The position numbers and the translations under genes were made by a program. Of a stretch of 64,000 nucleotides of DNA, positions 59,301 to 64,000 are shown piece by piece. Source of the DNA: Faecalibacterium sp. I4-3-84 (lineage in GTDB: Bacteria; Bacillota; Clostridia; Oscillospirales; Ruminococcaceae); NCBI RefSeq assembly GCF_023347255.1, contig NZ_CP094466.1, positions 558,001 through 622,000 on the forward strand. The letters are read 5' to 3'. Position 1 is the first letter of the stretch, and the number at the start of each line of letters is the position of its first letter. The notes under the pieces were generated by a model. The model searched no databases. It was not told the origin of the DNA and saw only the letters and a program-made list of their open reading frames with translations.

Positions 59301-60599
59301 CTCGATTCCCTCTTGACTTGCATAATCACCTGCCGTTCCATCACGGAACAGCGGATAAATTCTCTCACCCAGCCGATGCCATTCCCGTGCGCCCTCTTTC
59401 GTCAGCGGCAGTACATCATCGTGCAGATAGCCATAATCGTGCATTTCCGAAAGGCCAATCATCCCATCCGGGAGATTTTCGATTTTCTCCTGTGCATCAT
59501 ACATCAGGCGGTTGGCTTCTTCTTTGTCATCCTCGGCCAGTGCAGCCGCCAGACCGTTCACCAGTTCTTCCGTTGCTGCCCGATCATCCAGCTTGAAAGC
59601 AAAATTCACGATGAGATTTCGCTGCTCATCATCAAAAATCGTTTTTTCCTGCTCCTTATTGGCAATCAACTTTTCCGCATACTGCATCGCGGTCATGCGC
59701 TCTGCGCTCCTTTCTGCGACTGCCGCTTCCAGTTTTTCCAGAAAGTCGGCTGCGGTCAATCGAATCGTATCCATCGAATCTTTCAGTTCCTTCATCTCCT
59801 TGCCGCTGGCCCAGCTTGCCACATACGGGAAAGAATAGTCGGACGTATCAATTCCAAGTGCCGAGCAGACCGTAAACGCAATACTCTCGGCTTCGGTTTC
59901 TTTCGTGAGCCTGTTTTTTTCTTCGCCGCGCTGCTTCATCGAATCGCTGTTATGCAGCATCGCATGTGCGACTTCGTGGATCATCGTCTTTATGGTCTGG
60001 CTCTCGCCCATGCCGACCTGAATGCAGATTTCTTTGTCGGCATCACTATAATAGCCTTTAGCTTCCCCTTCGATTTCATCAAATCGCATCGGCACAGGCG
60101 ATACCTGCTCGATTGCCGCCGTAAGCAGCGCATAGTCTTTGACGCTAGCCGTCAATTCGTTCACTTCCAGCGACGGAATCGGTTCCCCATCGGTCTGTGA
60201 AACATCAAAAACTGTCGTCAATCGAAACCTCGGAATAACATACTCCACACGTTCCATTTCCGGCTCACCGTTTTCGTTCAGCACAGCCAAACCCGTATCC
60301 TTGTCGATTTTCTCCCGTTCTTCCACTTCCTTGATGGGAGCCGGAGCAATGATCTGGATGCCCTTTTCGCCTTTTTTGACGTAACGGTTAAATTTATTCT
60401 TCCATGCGTTAAACCCTGCCACCAGTGTGGCATCAGGCCGCTGCATCGCAATCAGCAGCGTATTGTTGAAGCTGTAATTGTGGAATTTTGCCATCGTGCG
60501 CAGGTACGTCGTGTACATTTCCGATGTAAAAATATCCTTTACGCCCTGCTCCAGCCGTTCCGTGATTTCTTTCATCTGCTGTTTGCGGTCAACTGCCAT
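56313..60599 (-). CDS. 1428-aa ArdC-like/ImmA-like/YodL fusion protein
   Basis: The N-terminal 130 residues match the ArdC single-strand DNA-binding antirestriction domain (TTYLRTMAKFHNYSFNNTLL, GFNAWKNKFNRYVKKGEKGI). A zinc peptidase-like motif HEVAH follows at 208-212 (MIHEVAHAMLHN). The rest is a chain of mobile-element domains: a YodL-like part near 640-740 (FGIYQITARDPEHDYRFMNL), DUF4316-like parts (FYVVENLQAAPLKIERFGNL; FYVAECLEFTFAGEFHDHLT) and a Lys-rich tail. It probably protects incoming single-stranded DNA. AGGG precedes the ATG at 60599. Partner genes overlap it at both ends. Confidence 0.88.
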   Translation of the reverse strand: MAVDRKQQMKEITERLEQGVKDIFTSEMYTTYLRTMAKFHNYSFNNTLLIAMQRPDATLVAGFNAWKNKFNRYVKKGEKGIQIIAPAPIKEVEEREKIDKDTGLAVLNENGEPEMERVEYVIPRFRLTTVFDVSQTDGEPIPSLEVNELTASVKDYALLTAAIEQVSPVPMRFDEIEGEAKGYYSDADKEICIQVGMGESQTIKTMIHEVAHAMLHNSDSMKQRGEEKNRLTKETEAESIAFTVCSALGIDTSDYSFPYVASWASGKEMKELKDSMDTIRLTAADFLEKLEAAVAERSAERMTAMQYAEKLIANKEQEKTIFDDEQRNLIVNFAFKLDDRAATEELVNGLAAALAEDDKEEANRLMYDAQEKIENLPDGMIGLSEMHDYGYLHDDVLPLTKEGAREWHRLGERIYPLFRDGTAGDYASQEGIEQHDGIFGIKADAWDAILLEQRGDYAEDEYAHPDFPLTVINREQALRLFDEGKQIYLIRISPWPVLVTGREEIERGSDYFQIAKEDLEKDKQKTMENGEKAPVEKLAVDLDDYAFNFDFYHYKDSVEDREQAVEALKEQIQAGDVQTIREWLQAAVEESEGESAEKAAELITRMDAVVKEQKLLSGSEKQFGIYQITARDPEHDYRFMNLDFVKRHGMEVNCADYELVYTAPLTENDTLEAIYERFNIQRPADFTGHSLSVSDVVVLNDGGTVKAYYVDSIGFAELPDFFKERNMDLQKENLLKEKLQEIEIFDKPGLFSNGRLRDEDVPEGLYRYDLRGSDYDPGQPITVEKTVVVNHAASVLMAEELDLGAEGRLELGEEGLNFTGAELTVREFIEEQQQKRKGLIHGDSDHITVEGHIGTWYSVDETEVGGEKFFLLEHEEHGDMAACVAVNEQGKLVAEDLWNGFDEDFQEAVQKYFSEKWNMPKKEDVVSEIIEKAAPVPDNSAQDYSDVPVYYEPFSYAKENDEVDLYRTSYRLNSECKQAIHEAIADNYDGMYLGDGVVDQVVRQYGMERVGYILANTLHHKSYDGRFSHSNKEWAEQVSTPEHNVERMTFRTDWVVDSHPAVLDGFVTMYRDELDAQKKREQEQPFVKQFYVVENLQAAPLKIERFGNLDDAMSQYQALPNHYMKALGVEKNPDPLPGSLDVLQCRNGIDTIVEDYKTVPGWDNPYIQNHVVQPLQGALAVQDVELAYELPDAYFHIQTCDDGFDYTLYNKDFTERDGGVLETDGDKSVQEAMTELLAAFSCDAAEGKVMDAAELREQADTVAEQQAEVLKEKLAAERPAPEETLSFYVAECLEFTFAGEFHDHLTMEEALEVYDKIPSERMNADKCIGFCIEEDGGFVGMYELVVNDKVQRENINSINYFRDDKLVQQAISDMEKLMAARQQSKEQERSNTKKSVLDALRSLKAKKQEQPAQEQDKPKKAKTKGMEL

Positions 60600-61050
60600 G
60601 CAAGCCCTCCTTTTTCTTGACCCATCGTGTTTTCATCTGGCGCGGATACTGGTTGGCCTGTTTCGGTGCTTTTGCGCCGTTCCATTCCAATCCTCCAGCT
60701 CTGCCCTCACAGGTGTACCCGGCAGCTTTCAGGGATGCACCATTTTCCGTATCCAGAATGTAGGTGATCACTTTGTTGTAGCCCATTGCCCGTGCTGCGC
60801 GGTATGCCGCCGCGTACAGGATGCTGCAAGCGTTCGGTGTTCCATCCGTACACAAGCGGTTGACTTCCAGCGTATAGCCATCATCCAGCCGCCGCGCCAC
60901 TGGCCTGCCGCAGATAGCAACGCCCACCAGCGCACCATTATCCGATACGCCGATGGAGAACTTATGCCCCCGCGTCGGTTTATGGTGGCGGTGATGCTGC
61001 TGCACAAATGCGTTTGCCGTTTTCAAATTGATCGGTGTTAATGTCAGCAA
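60589..61050 (-). CDS. XF1762 family GNAT-like protein
   Basis: This 153-aa homologue of the 11463 protein shares QHHRHHKPTRGHKFSIGV, DDGYTLEVNRLCTDGTPNAC and YILDTENGASLKAAGY. The start is TTG at 61050, close behind GGAGGG. The end overlaps the ArdC-like gene by 11 bases. Function unknown. Confidence 0.85.
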   Translation of the reverse strand: MLTLTPINLKTANAFVQQHHRHHKPTRGHKFSIGVSDNGALVGVAICGRPVARRLDDGYTLEVNRLCTDGTPNACSILYAAAYRAARAMGYNKVITYILDTENGASLKAAGYTCEGRAGGLEWNGAKAPKQANQYPRQMKTRWVKKKEGLHGS

Positions 61051-61105
61051 ATGCCCTCCTTCAAAAAAATGCCCCGCCAGACAAAACTGACGGGGCGGCT
61101 CTCAT

Positions 61106-64000
61106 TTACAGTTCCATATCGTGACTTTTCCGCTTCTGGGATTTCTGCGGTTCTGCGCTGCGCTCTGCCTGCTTTGCATGAAGCTGTGCCAGCACAGAAG
61201 GTTTCCGCGCATTGTCCGCAGTGCGCTCTGCAACGCGGCCTGCATAGTTCACGGGCTGGCGCGGCCTGTCTGCCACTTCCGTTTCGGCTGCATCCTCGTC
61301 CACGCCCAGTGCATCCTCACTGCCCTTTTCATCCATGTTGAGCAGAGAGTTCAGTTCCGCAAGGCGCGCAGATTTTTCAGCCAATTCCGCTTCCTGTGCA
61401 AAAGGACGTTTGGCTTCTTCCATTGCCTGCGCCAACTGCTGTTCCAAAGTTTCCAGCCTGCGTTCCACCTGCGGCAGCGTTCTTTCAATGCCTGCCAGCG
61501 CATTGGTAACGCGCAGAATGTTACCCTGCGGGTCTTTGCCGACTTCCATCGAGTAGTTCCATGCACCCTTGATGGACAGGCGGAACACCTTATCGAAGTT
61601 GTCAAACCGGGAATGCAGTTCAAACGCACCGTAGCTGCCGATTCTGCCCTCGGTGCCTGCTGCTTTCAAAGCCTTGCAAGCCTCGATAATGGATGCACCT
61701 GCTTCCTTGCGTTCGCTGTACACCTTACCGCTGATTTCCATAGAGAAGTGGTCTTTGTCCTGCGCCAGAAGCAGTTTTGCCGCTTCCATATCGGTTTTCA
61801 GTGCTTCAATCTGACCCTGTGCCACAGCGATTTCTCGCGGATAGCGGCGCGCAATATCCGATTCCAAGCTATAAATCTGGCTGGTGTGATTGGCTTTCAG
61901 CAATTTCAGCTTACTGACCTGAATATCCAGATCCATCTTTTCCTTAATGTAGGGATTACCCGTTGCCAGTGCCTTGATTTCGGCATAAGACAGTGCGGTG
62001 TCATCTACATCATCACAGGCACGGACAGGCGATTTGGAAGTCATGATCTGAGAAATGAACTTCTGCTTATTTTCCAGAATCTGCCACATATACGAATCAA
62101 ACGTATTTTCAGTGACATAACGATAGATTTTTACCTGCTTATTCCGGTTTCCCTGCCGAAGAATACGCCCCTCCTGCTGTTCCAGATCAGACGGCTTCCA
62201 CGGGCAATCCAGATGATGCAGGGCAATCAGCCGATCCTGAATATTGGTTCCTGCGCCAAGTTTCGGCGTAGACCCCATCAGAATACGCACCTGTCCGGCG
62301 CGCACCTTTGCAAACAGGTCTGCCTTTTTCGTTTCTGTGTTGTACTCGTGGATGAACGCCACCTCTTCACGGGGAACACCTCTCGCCACCAGCTTCTCCC
62401 GCACATCATCGTAGACGTTGAATGTGCCATCGGCTTTTGGTGTCGATAAATCGCAGAAGATCAACTGTGTTCCTCTATCTGCCGCAGATTCTTCCCAGAC
62501 CTTGAACGCATTGTCCACACAGCGATTCACCTTACTCTCCGGCTCGTCCGGCAGCATCTCGTTCATAAGACGCTGGTCGAGTGCCAGTTTTCTGCCATCG
62601 TTGGTGATCTTGAGCATATTATCGAACTTCGGATTCACGCTGCCGTTGCGTACAGCCTCGGCACGGTCTGCAAAGGAACTGACCATTTCTTCCTGCGTTT
62701 CGCTCGGTTTCAGCACTTCGTTAATGTACTCTGCTTGCGGCACAGGCAGGTTCAGCATATCTGCTGTCTGTACATCTGCGGATTCCTTGAACAGAGAAAT
62801 CAGCTCCGGCAGATTAAAGAACCTGGCAAAACGTGTTTTGGCACGGTAGCCGGTTCCTTCCGGGGAAAGCTCAATTGCCGTGACGGTTTCACCAAAGGAT
62901 GCCGCCCAATCATCGAAGTGGCTCAATCCCATCTTCTGCAGGGTGTCATACTGGAGATAACGCATAATGGTGTACAGCTCCACCATCGAGTTGCTGACCG
63001 GGGTTCCGGTTGCAAAGGTCACGCCCTTGCCGCCTGTCAGTTCGTCCAGATACTGACACTTTGCAAACATATCGCTGGATTTCTGTGCATCGGTCTGTGC
63101 AATACCTGCGATATTCCGCATTTTTGTGTAGAGGAACATATTTTTATAGAAATGTGACTCGTCCACAAACAGACGGTCAACACCCAGTTCCTCAAATGTA
63201 ACTACATCATCCTTTCTCGTCTGGTCGTTCAGCTTTTGCAGCTTTGCTTCCAGCATTTTCTTTGTTTTTTCCATCTGCTTGACCGTAAAACTGCGACTAT
63301 CCTCACTCCGGGCATCGGCCAGAGCCAGCGTAATATCGTCGATCTGACGCTCTACAATGGCTTTCTGCCGTTCCGGGGAAAGCGGCACACGCTCAAACTG
63401 CGAATGACCGATCACGATGGCATCGTAATCGCCGGTTGCGATACGGGAGCAGAACTGCTTTCGATTGCTGGGTTCAAAATCCTTCTTCGTTGCCACCAAC
63501 ACATTCGCATTGGGATAGAGCCGCAGGAAATCTGCGCCCCACTGCTCTGTGAGGTGGTTCGGCACCACATAGAGGTTTTTCTGCGACAGGCCCAGTCTGC
63601 GGCTCTCCATGCCGGCAGCAATCATCTGGAAGGTCTTGCCTGCGCCCACGCAATGCGCCAGCAGCGTATTGTTGCCGTACAGAATGTGCGCTACCGCATT
63701 TTTCTGGTGCGGCATCAGAGAGATTTCCGGGGTCATGCCCTCGAAGCGGATGTGACTGCCATCGTACTCACGGGGCCGAATCGCATTGAAAATCCGATTA
63801 TAGGTCGCACACAAATCCTCACGGCGATCTAAATCTTTGAAAATCCACTGCTTAAACGCTTCCCGAATGGATTCCTGCGCTTGCTGTGCAAGCATGGTTT
63901 CCTGCTTATTCAGCACACGATGGTCGCCATCCGCATCGTGAATCGTATCGTAGATTTTGGTATCGCGGAGATTCAGCGCATCTTCCAGCAGCTTATAGCC
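61106..64000 (-). CDS. SNF2-type helicase of giant mobile-element protein (runs off window)
   Basis: The visible 964 codons carry a superfamily 2 SNF2-like helicase: Walker A-like [16 protein letters not shown] box in VDESHFYKN, motif [13 protein letters not shown], motif [18 protein letters not shown]. The frame is open to 64000 without a start, so the N-terminal part, often an adenine methylase in this family, lies outside. Relatives are 2000-3000 aa proteins of Firmicutes ICEs, perhaps for DNA protection. The C-terminus is coiled coil and polar. Confidence 0.93.
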   Translation of the reverse strand, partial: GYKLLEDALNLRDTKIYDTIHDADGDHRVLNKQETMLAQQAQESIREAFKQWIFKDLDRREDLCATYNRIFNAIRPREYDGSHIRFEGMTPEISLMPHQKNAVAHILYGNNTLLAHCVGAGKTFQMIAAGMESRRLGLSQKNLYVVPNHLTEQWGADFLRLYPNANVLVATKKDFEPSNRKQFCSRIATGDYDAIVIGHSQFERVPLSPERQKAIVERQIDDITLALADARSEDSRSFTVKQMEKTKKMLEAKLQKLNDQTRKDDVVTFEELGVDRLFVDESHFYKNMFLYTKMRNIAGIAQTDAQKSSDMFAKCQYLDELTGGKGVTFATGTPVSNSMVELYTIMRYLQYDTLQKMGLSHFDDWAASFGETVTAIELSPEGTGYRAKTRFARFFNLPELISLFKESADVQTADMLNLPVPQAEYINEVLKPSETQEEMVSSFADRAEAVRNGSVNPKFDNMLKITNDGRKLALDQRLMNEMLPDEPESKVNRCVDNAFKVWEESAADRGTQLIFCDLSTPKADGTFNVYDDVREKLVARGVPREEVAFIHEYNTETKKADLFAKVRAGQVRILMGSTPKLGAGTNIQDRLIALHHLDCPWKPSDLEQQEGRILRQGNRNKQVKIYRYVTENTFDSYMWQILENKQKFISQIMTSKSPVRACDDVDDTALSYAEIKALATGNPYIKEKMDLDIQVSKLKLLKANHTSQIYSLESDIARRYPREIAVAQGQIEALKTDMEAAKLLLAQDKDHFSMEISGKVYSERKEAGASIIEACKALKAAGTEGRIGSYGAFELHSRFDNFDKVFRLSIKGAWNYSMEVGKDPQGNILRVTNALAGIERTLPQVERRLETLEQQLAQAMEEAKRPFAQEAELAEKSARLAELNSLLNMDEKGSEDALGVDEDAAETEVADRPRQPVNYAGRVAERTADNARKPSVLAQLHAKQAERSAEPQKSQKRKSHDMEL

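Larger units (their letters stand above)
46416..64000. mobile_element. Host element of the outer ICE (right part)
   Basis: This is a separate large element with its own recombinase operon, a MOBP relaxase with MobC, a probable oriT, maintenance genes and an ArdC/SNF2 module. It continues beyond the window end. Nothing here shows its T4SS, so ICE versus IME status is open. Confidence 0.7.

Noticed and set aside
58845-60200. A 451-codon plus-strand frame opposite the ArdC fusion gene
   Set aside because: Antisense shadow of a long real gene with strong family matches.

Overview
The window is a stack of mobile DNA from a low-to-moderate GC Gram-positive gut Clostridia-type host (Lachnospiraceae/Oscillospiraceae-like). 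This rests on gene families typical of Firmicutes integrative elements (PrgI, PcfB/DUF3801, Maff2, DUF4315, TnpV, TnpW, large serine recombinases with zinc-ribbon and coiled-coil C-termini), AGGAGG-type ribosome binding sites, and TTGACA/TATAAT promoters. I see no chromosomal housekeeping gene, no rRNA or tRNA gene and no CRISPR array.

Layout. (1) Outer ICE, from before base 1 to about 46415. Its left end has a serine recombinase (cut by the window edge), a leftward regulatory operon (DUF6870, sigma-like protein, a structured-RNA candidate, zinc ribbon, ImmA-type peptidase) and a rightward XRE/ImmA pair, with two facing promoters between them. From 46.3 kb down to 4.7 kb it carries a leftward conjugation operon: DUF6050, Cys-rich protein, antirepressor, DUF6017 protein, PcfB, VirD4, Maff2, VirB6-like, MT-A70 methylase, XF1762, PrgI, VirB4, a DNA methylase, an NlpC/P60 hydrolase and DUF4315. 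(2) IME-A, about 13508-24550, splits the maff2 gene. It carries a serine recombinase, VapE-like and CHC2 replication proteins, a MOBQ relaxase, a MerR/TipAS cargo gene, an oriT, DUF3847, TnpV and XRE regulators. (3) IME-B, about 25643-42389, splits virD4. It carries a 626-aa serine recombinase, TnpV, TnpW, DnaC- and DnaD-like proteins, a RelB/YafQ toxin-antitoxin pair, a MOBQ relaxase with oriT, three sigma-like proteins, and an AT-rich cargo block (response regulator, histidine kinase, ABC ATPase, FtsX permease). (4) A third large element lies from 46416 to the window end. The outer ICE interrupts the last gene of its recombinase operon (two intact serine recombinases, a degenerate one between them, and a truncated fourth). 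It also has a MOBP relaxase with MobC, a probable nic site, a GNAT/antitoxin-like pair, a YodL protein, TTRAP, a 1428-aa ArdC-like fusion, XF1762 and a giant SNF2-type helicase that runs off the window.

How the parts fit. Both IMEs sit inside conjugation genes of the ICE that carries them. The coupling protein and one T4SS membrane component are therefore broken until the IMEs excise. The split halves rejoin in frame on paper, giving a VirD4 of about 590 aa and a Maff2 of 71 aa. The outer ICE in turn inactivates a recombinase gene of its own host element. The nesting is at least three levels deep, and every level uses a large serine recombinase. The outer ICE also shows no relaxase between its T4SS operon and its recombinase.
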